Source: Magnaporthiopsis rhizophila
Taxonomy: Eukaryota; Ascomycota; Sordariomycetes; Magnaporthales; Magnaporthaceae
Direction of reading: 5' to 3'
Assembly (NCBI GenBank): GCA_003049465.1
Contig: PYSS01000001.1
Span: forward strand, 186,001-250,000
Length of the DNA: 64,000 nucleotides
A program made the position numbers and the translations under genes. This document shows positions 10,601 to 22,200 of this stretch, piece after piece. Position 1 is the stretch's first letter. Each line of letters opens with the position of its first letter. The notes under the pieces are model-generated. The model had not been told where the DNA came from and did no database searches. It saw only the letters and a list, made by a program, of their open reading frames with translations.

Positions 10601-11582
10601 ACACCACGCCAAGGGCGCGGAAGACGATGGCTAGCGGCAGCTCGCCGTTGACGTAAGGCAGCGTAACGTGGAGCGTCTGGCCAAAGGCGCCGCGCGTGCT
10701 GTCTCCCTTGGATGTCAACGACATGACCAGGGACGAGATGAGACGAGAGCCCTTCTCGAGGGCGCTGCGGATTTCGGCCTGGTACAGGTATTTGTGCGGC
10801 TGTGCCTTCTTGAAGACCTGAACAATGTTGGCGGCAGAGCGCTCCTGTGCAATAAGGACCTTTTCACTGCCGTTGATGATAAAGTAACCGCCCTGGTCGT
10901 AGGGGCACTCGTTGAGCAAGAAGAGCTCCGACTCGGGCTGGCTGCGGAGGTAGCAGATTCGACTCTTGAGCATGATGGGGATTTTGCCAATAAAGACCAT
11001 GTCCCTCATGTTTTCATTCTTCTCAAACGAGTGCTCCTCGACCGGCTCCGGAACCCAGCTGACGGTCTTGGGGTGCTCGTTGGTCGCGAGCGCCTCCTCC
11101 TTCTGCTCCTCGGTGAGCTGGTCCTCGGGAATATCCATCTCGACGGCCGCCTCGACCTTGCGGGTCAGCTTAACCCACAACGGACAGGCGTACGTGAGAT
11201 TCCGGTCGCGGCACTCGTACGGGACAAGCGTGTTGGCCTGGCCATCGGTTTCCTTGATTGTCGGTTGAGTGACGAGAATGTGGCCAAACGTGAGGGTGTA
11301 CCGGCGCATTCTCAGCGTCCGGCCGCCCGCGCCGCTGTCCTGCGGGTTCTGCTGGTCGAGGGTGAGGGTGTGGTACTCGTCGATTATGCTCTGGATGGTG
11401 GTGGTTGTGAACTCGTTATACGAATCGATCTGTTGCGACACCAGGCCCTTCTCGTCGAAGTACGACGAGATGACCGTCCAGCAGTCCTCGGGCGTGATCG
11501 CCTCGGGATCAACGTCGTCCTCCTCGACCTGGCCATCCTGGTATTCGTCCGCCTCGTAGTCGTTATCTCCGTATTCCGCCAT
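7675..11582 (-). CDS. rpb2: DNA-directed RNA polymerase II subunit RPB2
   Basis: Two exons, 11582-7909 and 7837-7675, encode 1278 aa, the expected size for the second-largest Pol II subunit. The start 'MAEYGDNDYEADEYQDG' is acidic as in fungi. Recognisable blocks in order: protrusion/lobe ('RIAQ'-like 'KVLIAQERSAANIVQVF'), fork region ('[22 protein letters not shown]'; reported in part), hybrid-binding '[20 protein letters not shown]', 'GQKGTIGVTYRHEDMPF', and the C-terminal zinc site 'CEIC' plus 'ECRPC' split by the intron between 'LMTPIA' and 'DLTKGTFEC'. It forms half of the catalytic cleft in the nucleus. The intron is GT-AG (gtaagt...ttacag). An upstream in-frame segment was excluded because the conserved start is MAEYGDN. 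Confidence 0.98.
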
Positions 11583-12655
11583 CTTGTCGCGTGCGGATCG
11601 AACGATTCCTGCTGCGAAAGCGCGTCGCCTGCTCCAAGGCGGTGAAGTGTCGATAAGCAAAGACAGAAGATCTCGGTCGACCGGCCGATGCGATTAGGGC
11701 GGCGAGGTCAGGCGCGCGAGTGAGGCTGCAGTGACGTCGAGGTGGGCGACCCGTCGGGGCTGCTTTCAAATCAACGCTGTGCCCAGGCGACGCGCGCACT
11801 CTGCCTCGGAGGACAACCCACAGCGAGCAGACCGTTGGAATAGACACAAAAAGATCAGAGAACGTCGACGGAAAAGAGAGTGGCTTGGTTGAGGGCCCGA
11901 CGCGATGCAGGCGACCTTTCCGAATCTTCCTCGCAGAAGGGGCGGTAGATGTCTGGTCCCTGCCGATTTTTTTGGATTCCGCCACGGGAGGGAGCTCCAA
12001 GAGCGCGCGCTGGGATGCGCTAAGCCCAAAGCGGGTCAACCAGCCCCACCTCGAGGAATTGTGCACAGACCAAGCCGTTCCTGTCTCTTTGGTTGTCATT
12101 GGAACTTCATTCCAGGCACATGAACTTGACCTAGAGCTCTCAGCTGCATGCACGTTTGGCTTACCCGCCTCAGACGGCGCTGCAGCGCTGTCGCAACCAC
12201 TTCGTGGAACACCGCAATGCTCCTTCTCCGCAAGAACCCCTGGCGCAAAGCCATGGGCTAATGGCTACAGAGTCCGAGCCAGATGAGTTCGATCCGGCTT
12301 TTACAAAGCCTCTCCCACCGGCCCGGTGGGATGAGGTTGATAATCATTGAGATGGCATAGTCAACCGGAACTATGACGCAAGGTCACTATGCGAGGGTTG
12401 CAGCTTCGCGCTACTGATAATACGTGCTCTTGATGATAAATCCACGACCGATGGGCTTCATGCTTTCTAAGCACGGACGAACTCATACTCCTCCATGTAT
12501 ATCCCCTTCGCCCCTGGATCACTCCATGGCGTCAAGATATTTAAAGGAAGGATATCGTCGCCAGCTTATTCTCGAGAAGCAATGCTCCTCATCGTCCACA
12601 CAGTCTCTAAAAGCTCCAGTATCCCACCCATTACATCCACATCCAGCAGTCTAAG
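11583..12655. other. Divergent promoter region rpb2 / NmrA-like gene
   Basis: About 1.07 kb upstream of both genes. It has short open frames but none with recognisable protein character. A TATA-like element lies at its right end. Confidence 0.55.
12538..12545 (+). promoter_or_regulatory. TATA-like element of the NmrA-like gene
   Basis: TATTTAAA lies about 115 nt upstream of the ATG at 12656. Motif and position only. Confidence 0.3.
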
Positions 12656-13782
12656 ATGGCTCCCATCACGCGCGTTGCTATTGCCGGTGTAAGTGGCCAA
12701 CGCTTTCACTGTTTTCCGCCCTGCTCAAGGAGCTCTGGCGTGCCACTACCCCAAACGTCCTCCCCCACTCCCCTTGGTAGGCTTTCAAAATTACTTACAC
12801 ACAGCTCTGAGTTGAACCACAGGCCTCGGGCGCTCTCGGCCTAGTGGTCCTGAAGCATCTTGTCGATGCCGGCTTCGACGTGACGGTGCTCAGCCGCGCT
12901 CCTGGCAAAATGCCGGCCGAGTACGCCTCTTCCGCCAAGGAGATCGTCGTCGACTACGGCTCGAAGGCGTCCCTGGAGGCGGCGCTGCGCGGCCAGGACG
13001 CCGTCGTCAGCACGCTCAGCGAGTTTGGCGGCTACGAGGCGCAAAAGCCACTCGTCGAGGCCGCCGTGTCCGCGGGGGTGTCGCGCTTCATACCCTCCGA
13101 GTTTGGCAGCAACCTCCAGCACCCGGTGGTCCGGACCCTGCCCTTTGCCACACTCAAGGTCGAGGTCGAGGAAATGCTCATCAGGGAGGCTTCTTCTTCT
13201 GCCCGCACCGCGAACCCCATAACCTACACTTTTATTTACACCAACATCTTCCTGGACTGGGGCCTCGAGGAGGGTTTCACGGCGGACCTGGAAAATAAGA
13301 CGGCCACGCTCTACAACGGCGGCTCGACCCCGCTCAGCTACACGCGCCTGCCCACCATCGCCCAGGCCGTCGTGGCCGTTCTCCGGCGCCCGGCCGAGAC
13401 GGCGAACAAGATCGTCCGCATCCACGACGGCATCCTGACCCAGAAGGAGTTCCTTGACGCCATCCAGGAGGTGACGGGTCCCTGGACCATCGACGAGGAC
13501 GACGTCGTGGCCCTCCAGGCGAGGGCGGACGAGGCGTACGCCAAAGGCATCTTGAACTATTGGGTCATCAATGGCTGGATCATCCGAGCCAGCCACTCGC
13601 CCGGCTTCGGCGCCGGCTTTGTGGAGAACGAAAACAAGCTCCTGGGCCTCAAGGAGCATTCGACCGACGAGATGAAGGAGCTGGTTCGGACCCTCGTGAA
13701 GGACATCGTCGAGAACAAAAAGTACAGGGGCTCGTTTGCCAAGGCCCTGTCGAGCGCTCGCGAGGACTCTGTGGGTGCTTGA
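12656..13782 (+). CDS. NmrA-like / isoflavone reductase-type NAD(P)-binding protein
   Basis: Two exons, 12656-12688 and 12823-13782, encode 330 aa. The N-terminus 'MAPITRVAIAGASGALGLVVLKHL' has the Rossmann dinucleotide motif GxxGxxG, with the intron falling inside it (after 'AG'). Further features are 'VVSTLSEFGGYEAQKPLVEAA', 'GVSRFIPSEFGSN', and 'TYTFIYTNIFLDWGL', typical of the atypical short-chain dehydrogenase group that includes isoflavone reductases and NmrA. Members are either NADPH-dependent reductases or redox-sensing regulators in the cytosol. The SDR catalytic Tyr-x3-Lys is not evident, so enzymatic activity is uncertain. The start is the only ATG that supplies the first half of the nucleotide-binding motif. 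Confidence 0.9.
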
Positions 13783-14160
13783 GCAGGTTGAATGGAGGAG
13801 ACCTCAAAGAGCCTCGAAGAGGGTGCTAGCGCGGTCCTCTGCTCGGGCTTCAAGCGCTCGATGTATAGTGTGGTAGCTCGCTACACGGCGGCTTTGTGGA
13901 GTGATGTTTGTGAACTACCTAGCTGATCAAACCATTCGAGTTGAAGCCTTTTTGTTCCTCCCTATCCTTTGAAACTCAGCGCCGGGGTGGCTCCTTCAAG
14001 CCATACAAAAAACCAAATCAAACAAGATCCTTTCCCGTATCAGACCCTATAACTCCTGCCCAAGCCGTCCGTCTCATCGATAGCTACAGAACTCAGCCTA
14101 GCCATCTCCGTCAGCCGTGTTCCTTTTCCCATCCGCAGTCGCAGTGCCCCGCCTGCCAGC
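13783..14160. other. Intergenic, convergent 3' regions
   Basis: Between the stops of the NmrA-like gene and the Cys-rich surface protein gene. No feature recognised. Confidence 0.55.
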
Positions 14161-15308
14161 TTAATAACCGTGCATGCGCATAAACGCCTCCTGCCTCAAG
14201 GCGTTCCTGGGATCGCCGTAGTAGTTGTTGTTGTTATTGTTGTCATCGGCGGGTACCGGAAACGGCGCTGCTATGGTGGTGGGAGGCGGCGTGTCGGCCC
14301 TGGCCGGCTCGCGCTTCTTGCGCTCCCGCCACATCCAGAAGCCGATGCCGAAGGCGGCCGCGATGGCCGCGCCCCCGATCGAGACTCCCACGGCCAGCGG
14401 AATCGTGCCGTTGGTGTCTTGCGGCTGCGGATCGGTAGGTCCAGTGGTATTGTTTGAGTTGTCGGTGCCGTTGGAGGGGGCAACCGGGACGACGGCGCCG
14501 GGAGTGCCTGGGGCGGCAGTCTGGCCAGGAGACGAGGATGTGGCAGTGGAGCCTGGTGTATGCGGGTTCGAGGTCGACGTCGTGGCGTCGGTTGCAAACG
14601 GAGCTACGCGTATATCTCGTCAGTAAGGGTCCCCAAGGCCTCGGGTTCCTATGGTCGGCAGGAAGAAAAAGGCCCCCCAAGAAACACGGTACCTGCGGTG
14701 TCGCCTGAGCTATGGGGAGGAATCAGGGTTCCCAGGGGATCGCGGACGGTGCCGCCACTGGTGGCTGTGGATGATCACGTTAGCGTATGCCTTTTCCTGG
14801 TCACCAAACTTGGTTGTAATGGTGGTATGTGGCAGCATATGAACTCACTCGCTGTCATGCTGATGGTGCCGCCGAGCTCCTCGTCGCACTTTCCGGTGCC
14901 GCCGCAGACGTAGCTGTTGTTGCCCTTCGGGCACGGCATGAGGGGGACGATCTCGCCCCGGTTGGAGCAGACGTCTGTGCACGCGAGCCCAACCTCGGAG
15001 GAGCAGGCGCCGATGTAGAACCTGTCGTCGTCCGTCTCCTTGCTGTTCCAGCGCCTGCAGCCGCCGTTGGTGAGGCAGATGTCGCCGATGACGCAGCACG
15101 TGTTGAGATCGACGCCGTCGCGGGTCCAGCTGCACGGGGCTATGCGGTCCTTGCCCTGGGGCTTCGACCCGTCCGAGAACACGCATTCGTCGGCTGCAGT
15201 CGCGGCGCTAGCGAAGAATGCGGCGGCGGCTATCAGCAGCATGGCGAGCCTGACGAGCGGGTAGGCTCGACGGCCCGGTGATGGTCGCGAGGACCAGAGC
15301 GGAACCAT
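14161..15308 (-). CDS. Cys-rich single-pass cell-surface protein (unknown function)
   Basis: Three exons, 15308-14849, 14764-14693 and 14603-14161, encode 324 aa. It has an N-terminal hydrophobic signal ('LAMLLIAAAAFFASAATAA', about residues 20-38) and an ectodomain with about 14 cysteines ('CVFSDGSKPQG', 'NTCCVIGDICLTNGGC', 'ACTDVCSNRGE', 'MPCPKGNNSYVCGG'). A Thr/Ser/Pro-rich stalk follows, then one TM segment ('VGVSIGGAAIAAAFGIGFWMW'; reported in part) ahead of a basic 'RERKKR' stop-transfer, and a cytoplasmic tail with a six-Asn run. The plan resembles fungal wall-stress sensors and other lineage-specific membrane proteins; I recognise no named domain. The start is the first Met before the signal. 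Both introns keep frame. Confidence 0.8.
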
Positions 15309-16266
15309 TGTGCGGCCGGACGAGAGCAGTGGCAGTTGTTGCCGACTCTGTGTAGGATTTCTGGGAAGGTCCTGCTTCTTCCTCGACGTTGGTGGTAGGT
15401 TGTTGTGATGACTGTTTTTCTGGAAACTTGCCCACAGAGGTTGTGGGGGAGCTTGGGAACCAGTGGCAGTTCGGGAACTGGGGCGAGTGGCCCTCCTTTT
15501 TTTTCCCTTGGGAAGTTCGAGCGGAAAGAGAATGACAGTGCACCAATATCGGGCTACCCACGGTCTGCACTGGAGCTGGCGACACTTTTCCCCCGTCTTG
15601 GTGCCTCAAGGGTGGTGCAAAGCGGACCGGCGAGGCAGACGTTTGGACGGAAAAGGAAGGGACACAAGGAGGGTCTGGACGTGGTTCTGTCTGGTCCGAT
15701 ATATATCATTGTGGCGACAAACCCGGTTAGCGTGCAGCCAAGCGCACCAATGTACTTCTTGCCCTCGGCTGGGGGAGAAGTGAGTGCAAAACGAGGGACA
15801 GATGAACAGCACTAAATACACATGTACCTCGTGTGATGAGAGGTGGTACCCATCCTGTCTGGTCTCGCTGCTGGACGCTCTCTATACCTACAGATCAGGC
15901 CCGCGCACAAATCCCCGAGTGTGCTCGCATTGACAAGATAGATAGGTCTTCTAGGTACCAGGTGGTAGGTACTTATGCTTCATCTGTGATCCATTCCAAC
16001 GCATGGAGACCATTGCCGGCTTTCTGACCTCTCAGATGGGCCCATACCGTCCTACCCGGTGATACAACAACGGTTCTGTTACACGATACACGCTCTCGGC
16101 TGCCACTAGGCGCAAGACTGATTTGATTACAAGGGGCTGCCCTGGAGCGCATGTGGTACCTCGCGCTCCAGCCATGTTTGTGTGGCAAGACGAAGGTTGG
16201 ATCGCGGGATGGCCGAAGAAGCCCTAATCGTTTGTCAAGAACCCAAGGTAGCCACCAGGGCATTGT

Positions 16267-16267
<1 letters not shown>

Positions 16268-16306
<39 letters not shown>

Positions 16307-16312
16307 GCACCN

Positions 16313-16347
<35 letters not shown>
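16268..16347. repeat. Paired poly-T runs around an ambiguous base
   Basis: A run of 38 T (16268-16305), then GGCACCN, then 35 T (16313-16347). The lone N at 16312 sits where homopolymers defeat sequencing, so the interval length and content are unreliable. Confidence 0.85.
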
Positions 16348-16348
<1 letters not shown>

Positions 16349-17619
16349 TTTTTGGACAACCCGGCATTGGCAGTGAGCATCTCCATGCCACTATCCAGGA
16401 ACCCGTTTGAATTCTTGTGGGAGCCAGACAGAGTTCCGCACGTACCCCAGATATCCACCTGTGTCACAATCTCCTCTTCCTTTTTCTGGCAGTCGCGAAG
16501 CACCATGCGAATTAACGAATGGCAATTTGGCCACATTATAAATCGAGAAGATCAGCCGCCTTCTCTAGGATGTGACTGACAAAAAAAGGTGATATAACAA
16601 AAGAAAGAAAAGGAAAAAAGAAGCTTACTGCCTAACCAGTTTTCTGGGTAGGCGGCTACGAACACTTCGACGGTAACGGGAGTCTGGGTGTTTGTCCACC
16701 ATCGCATCTACGTCACGGGTCGAAACTTGGAACTCGATTGATGTACCGCTTTACAGGAGGCCTACATGCCTGCTAGATCCACGTTCCTGCCTACTCGCGA
16801 GTTGCGCCTTCCCTTTTCACAGCCGAGAGAGTAGATTCGTAAACAACCTCGATATCTCGAGGCTATAAAACATCATCTACATTTGAATGATATTTATCGT
16901 CTCCCGCAAGGGCCTCTAAGTTTCAATCAGGTGTAGGATGGCGATATCTTCACGCAGCAGCTTTCAAGAACTATCTCTCCTGTTTATTTAGGCGCGGCTA
17001 CCCCGGGTTGGGGTCCTTTAGCAGAAGGCGAAAGGTAGCAGCACTAGGTCGACCTTGCTGAGCCATCCGTTGCCAGCGGCATACCAGGCACCGGAAGTAC
17101 ACCCAATTATCGATGGGAGGAAGCACCGCCCATTCCGTTCATACACAAACAACAAAACCGTCCAACAGGCCCGTAGCGTTTAGATAGCCAGCCAGTACAG
17201 AGGAAAGACGCCAGCACTCCCACGCACGTACGCGCACACGCAACCTTGCGTTTACACGTAAAAAAGAACCACCCACATACGAGAACCGAACCGGGTTTCA
17301 CTCTTTTGGCTTCTACAATTCCGATCGAGTACACAAAACAAGACGTCCCAATCATCGCCGTTCATCACCCCCCAGTCTTCCGAGCGAGCATCTTGCGTGA
17401 TCTTCCGTTTACTTCTTTCCGTCCTCCGCCCCACCACATTGTTCTCTCTTCCGCATGGTTGCCGCTCCTCAACACACAACCGAGCCTGGCAGGCGCTCAC
17501 AGTCATCCTTCCTCTCAACATGCTCACCCACGCCAAGAAGCAGGAGCCCGATTACCACCGATCCAGAATTCCAGGACATGGGAATTAGGGGTTTCCTAAT
17601 GTAACAACCTCCATAACAG

Positions 17620-17801
17620 CTCCACGCCTTCTCGACCTTCATTCTCCAGCTTCAGGCCAACCGTCAAGCCAAGCCACTGAAGTATCTGACGGGAGGCTCA
17701 GATGGCGAGGTTGTTCTTGCAGGTATGCAAGCCTGCTAAACAGCCGCTTGTCCGTGCATGGTCAAAATGTGACTCCTCAACCAGCAAAATCGAAACCTTG
17801 A
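17620..17801 (+). CDS. Possible 3' exons of a very small unrecognised gene
   Basis: An exon-like segment 17620-17722 follows a good branch/acceptor ('cctaat...cataacag') and encodes 'HAFSTFILQLQANRQAKPLK' and 'YLTGGSDGEVVLA'. It is followed by a standard 62-nt GT-AG intron and a short exon 17785-17801 ending 'AAKSKP' stop. Composition looks protein-like, but I do not recognise the protein. The 5' exon is unresolved: one option is an ATG-only exon at 17455-17457 with donor gttgcc. Treat as a hypothesis. Confidence 0.25.
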
Positions 17802-18175
17802 ATGTCGTAACTCGTTGTCATCTCTGGCGCCGAGGGGGTATATCCTAACAGGGGATGGTGATTTGTCATAAACAAACGATGTGCTTTTTTGTCGGACAGC
17901 GAAGGAAAAAGAGGTAGAGGAAACAAATGTGATGAGTAGTACGTGACAAGGGGGTACAAACATAGAATTTGACGCTGAGAGTCCAGGCTTTGCCCCAACC
18001 GCGAGCACGCACACCTAATGCCATCACGGGATCATCCCTTTGCGTCGGCGAGAAGGGAGCGAGACGAGCTGAGGCCATGCCTAATAGTTGCGGTGGATAG
18101 CAAAAAGGTACGATGGAAAGAAGGAAGCATGAAGGGAAGCCGTGTTGACGAAGGAGAACCGAGTACGCCATCCCG

Positions 18176-18198
18176 AAAAAAAAAAAAAAAAAAAAAAA
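18176..18198. repeat. Poly-A run
   Basis: About 23 consecutive A in intergenic DNA 3' of the zinc-knuckle gene; simple homopolymer. Confidence 0.9.
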
Positions 18199-18428
18199 GC
18201 AATGTCGCAAAGCGCCGAGACCGCGGTGATAACTAACCGGAAAGAAAGAAGGAAAAGATGGGGCTTGGAATGCACATATGGAAGTCCAAAGATAAGAAGT
18301 AAAACAAGGACGATGGGTGCCTAGAGAAAGATAAAAGGGCCAAGTCAGACCTCACCCCGATATAGGACAAAGGCTGGAAGCGTATCGGGCTGAGGAGCGA
18401 AATGATTCAGCGTCGTCTCGGGGCGGTT

Positions 18429-19264
18429 CTACGCAACAGGAGCGATGGGAGGAACCGGAGCGGCGGCGACGGCAGACGGGTCAGCCGCAAGAGGGACTTC
18501 GGCGGCGGCGGGAGCCTCGGTGTTGGCGTTCTTTTGGGGACAATCCCTCGAGATATGACCGGCCTCGCCACACTGGTAGCAGGTCTTGCCAGCAGTGTTC
18601 AGCGGGCCACCGTTGGGGGCGGTGCAGTCGCGCGAAATGTGACCCAGCTTGCCGCATGCGTAGCACTTCATCGCCTGCGCCTGACAGTCACGAGCAAAGT
18701 GGTTCGGGCCGCCGCACTTGTAGCAGGTGGCAGGTCGAGGGTTGCCGTTAAAGCCGCCGCGTTGAGGGAATCCGCCAGCGTAGCCGCCACGGGGAACCGG
18801 GGCGCCTCGGCCCATGTTCACGCCAGCAGCAGCCGGAGGGTTCGGGCAGGCGCGCTAGGGTACAGATTAGCGACGAGTGCCCCCAGAGTCTTTGTTGATT
18901 GCCATGACGGAGCTATAGGCTCATCACTTACTGCCAAGTGGCCCGGCTGGCCGCAGTTGTAGCAACGACCTCCACCAGCGGCGCCGCTCAGGCGAAGGGT
19001 CGGGCAGTCAGCCTGGACGTGGCCTAGGCCCTGACAGTGGTAGCACTGCTTGGCCTCGGTGGTGCGCGGGAGAGGGCAGCCGTTGGACTCATGGCCCGGC
19101 TGCTTGCCTATTGAGACTGTGTTAGAGCGCCTAGAACCCCGTAGCAGCCACAAAAAAAAGGTGCACATACAGTTGTAGCAAAGGCGCTCCGCGGAGGAGC
19201 AGACCTCGGCGTAGTGGCCGACGTTGCCGCACTTGTAGCAGGCCCGACGAGAAAGCGAAGACAT
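18429..19264 (-). CDS. Seven-CCHC zinc-knuckle protein (Gis2/Byr3/CNBP family)
   Basis: Three exons, 19264-19171, 19107-18932 and 18854-18429, encode 231 aa. Seven CX2CX4HX4C knuckles can be read: CYKCGNVGHYAEVC, CYNCKQPGHESNGC, CYHCQGLGHVQADC, CYNCGQPGHLARAC, CYKCGGPNHFARDC, CYACGKLGHISRDC and CYQCGEAGHISRDC. A Gly/Arg-rich linker separates knuckles 4 and 5, and an Ala/Pro-rich tail ends the protein. Intron 1 splits knuckle 2 and intron 2 splits knuckle 4. Yeast Gis2 and fission yeast Byr3 have the same seven-knuckle layout; these bind single-stranded RNA and affect translation and stress granules. The start codon precedes the first knuckle by eight residues. Family call is firm, target RNAs unknown. 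Confidence 0.94.
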
Positions 19265-22200
19265 GTTGTTGGCTTGTAAAGAAGCTGCGGCAGAGTCAGT
19301 ACTAGATCATCACTCGACCCAAGCTGCGTCTCTCCCCGCTTCCCCTCCAGTCGGTAGGATAGCCTCCGGTGTGCTAGTCAGCGCCGGCGTCAGCGCCGTG
19401 CGCGACCGATCAATCCAGGTTTAGTCGCATGGTGTTCCGGGGCACCCGGCTCGCGGAGGCGTGTGGTGCAAAAATCCCACGTGGTGATGCAGCCTCAGGC
19501 GCGGCATGACGTTTGAGGCGCACAGAAGGTGGCCAACGTCAAGGTGAAGGTGCACTCTCGGAGACCCTTGGTTCTGACAGGCACACGAGGCGGCGCATTG
19601 TATTGGAAGCTCGGCTTGCGGGAATCAGGAACGTGCATTATGCATGAGGCCTGTGTAACGTCCCAGCGGAGCTTCCCTTGTAACCTCCACATCGATGGCC
19701 GACGTCATCATATCGACGTATGCCGCGGCGCATTCATATTCCGACTCGAAGGCGAGGGCGGCCGGCGAGAGTCCACGGTTTCAAGCTGCTCACGGCCTAC
19801 GGCCATGCCACCAAGGATTCGAGACGGCATCGAAATTCGCGCTTGGTGAAGTTTGCGGCTCAGAAGACTCGATTTCCGACAAAGAGGCATGGAAAAGTTT
19901 CCCGAGGACTCGAGGCGGGGAATCCACGGAATAGCGGGGATGCGAGGATAGGGTGGTGGGAGGAATTCGCGCCGTATTGCGCCGCGGCGAGACCCCTCGC
20001 GCCGGCCACAACACCAGAAGAAAAAAAGGTTGCGCTAGGCGCTTGGGAGTCGCGATGAAGGGGCCGTCGCCGCAGCAAGCCTTGCGACGACGGCGCTTGG
20101 GCACGACGCGGGGTGGAATCGCTCAGCTCGGGCAGAGGCGCAAACAGAAACAGCACCCACGTCGGGCGGGAGCGAGTCGCAGGTCGAAGGCGGCGGGTTG
20201 GCCGGAGCGCCGTCGATTCTTCGTTGATATTCCTTCGGTCCCGGGTTCCCCAGAGGCGCCAGGGGACGGAGAGGAGAGGAGGCCGGATACGGGAAGAGAG
20301 AGATGGAGAAAAACTAAGCGAGGGAGAGAAAAAAAAAAAAAGCTAATGCCAACTGACCTTTAACGTTGCGGGATATCCTCTGCTGCCTCACGTCCAACTT
20401 CCTCAGCAGGCCTGCGCAAGCCTTCAACGATCTCATCCAGAGCAGCAGCCCGAAGGAAACGGGAGAACAAAATGAGATGCTTGGGTAGCAATTATTTCAG
20501 TCGATAGGGAACGATGGGGAGGGAGAGGGAAGAGGGGGGAGAAGCTGGAGGCGTGGATGAAGCGAGCGAAAAGGTACCCGACTGGGAGTGTGCCGTCCCG
20601 CATGGGCGGGCCAGTGGAGGTCGAGGGGAAGAAAAAAATTAAGACACGCACGCAACCCTAGGGCCCTAGGGGCGACACTAGTCCCCTCCAGGCACGTCAG
20701 CGGCCCTCTGGCGATTTTGGTGCGGCGTAGCGCCTGCTATGTAATCGGCCAGGGCAGGTACAACCGGGGACTGGTCAGGCAACCATTCTGCATCATCAGC
20801 CCAGGCCGGCATGGGCCCCCAGCCAGCCACGTTGTCAAGCCAGCCTCCGCAGCCTAGGAACTGTACGACCGACGGGATATCAAGGCCAGACCTTGGGATT
20901 TCCTGCCCAAATTCCCGTTCGACTGACTACAAGAGTCGCGCTTGTGTGTCCATATTACAACCAGTGTGGGCTGCACAGCTTGGAGGTCGAACGGCCAGCC
21001 CTGGGTTCATGGAGGGGCTACACGGCCCACACACATTCTTTGGGTGTGGACCCGTTGATGCGGGCAGTTCGGTGACAGGACGAGGCACAAGCGCCCTCGA
21101 AAAGTTGACAGATCTTGTCGCAGGTGGCTCGTCGCTGGGAAGATGGGAAGAAGCAAATAAGTGATGGGTTTCGACTTCAGCTGCCCATATTTGTGATACT
21201 CGGGCATCTTTTCCCGGCTCTTCTCACCGCCCGAGAAAGTAACTCGGCCCGGCGCATTACCCGAGACTCGAGGGGCTATTTTTTTGCTCGATCTTATTTT
21301 TTTTTTTTCTCCTTCCAGCTTGGGCGCCGCGCCTGCAACCACTCTAGCCAACCGCCAACCGCCACCATCTGCTTCGTACCATGCAGATCCATTAGTACAG
21401 CCCGCCAGTAGTATCTTTGTCTAGCCTACTTGTGAAATTCTAGCGTACTTCTACGGAGGACTCCATATCGCCCGAACCAGTTTATTTGGCGGCGGCGGCG
21501 GCAACGGCCGTAATGCGTATTACTGTTTTCCGCTCATCCCCAGTCCTGTAACCAAAACGCCAGGGCTGTAACCTTGTAGGGGGTGGCGAGCGTGCCCGCA
21601 CGCACGGGCTTCCGTGTCAATCGCCTGCCTCTCTTTGTGGGGAAAGCGGACAAATGATGGCCAACGTCCCTATGTCCGCGTGTTGGGCCGCGGTTAGGCT
21701 GCGACGTAGAGATTTGTGAAAAGAATATTTATAAAATATGGAATAAGGTAAGATATAGAGGCTGTAAGAAACAAGATAAGATATAGGAAATAAAATTGAC
21801 CGATTATAAGAAATAGAAAGGAGATAGACAGATCGAGAAAACAATCCGGACCAGACGCCACGCCCCCCTGCCCTGCCAGGCACTGGTTCGACTCCAATGT
21901 CGTGATCCGATCTCATGACCCCTTGCCCGCAACGCGAACCCCTCCACGAAACGTGGGAGAAGGGGAGGATCCGGACAGGCGCCAGGGTTGTTGCTGTTTT
22001 TGACAGGTCCACCTATTTTTGTTTGTGTGCCCCAGAAGTCAGTTGCCCAAAGTTGATGGGCTGCAGTTCGTTCCAATCAATGAGCTGGTCACACTTTTTT
22101 TTAACGAGCGCTTACAAATTCTCTGCCTGGACGGACGCGGAGGTGCACATCCCCACGATACGACATGGTTGTGTTGGCAGCCCAGCCATCCCATGTCAAA

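Larger units (their letters stand above)
15309..18428. other. 3.1-kb gene-poor region
   Basis: Upstream of the surface-protein gene and downstream of the zinc-knuckle gene. It contains two long T runs flanking an ambiguous base at 16312, an A run near 18176-18198, and one short possibly coding segment (17620-17801). No other gene is recognisable. Confidence 0.5.

Noticed and set aside
10668..11645. 325-codon plus-strand open frame
   Set aside because: Antisense to the rpb2 5' half; no motif.
12841..13659. 272-codon minus-strand open frame
   Set aside because: Complement of the NmrA-like gene; no recognisable domain.
21880..21900. Intact tRNA gene at the B-box-like sequence
   Set aside because: No A-box or acceptor-stem partner at the correct distance; kept only as a low-confidence remnant.
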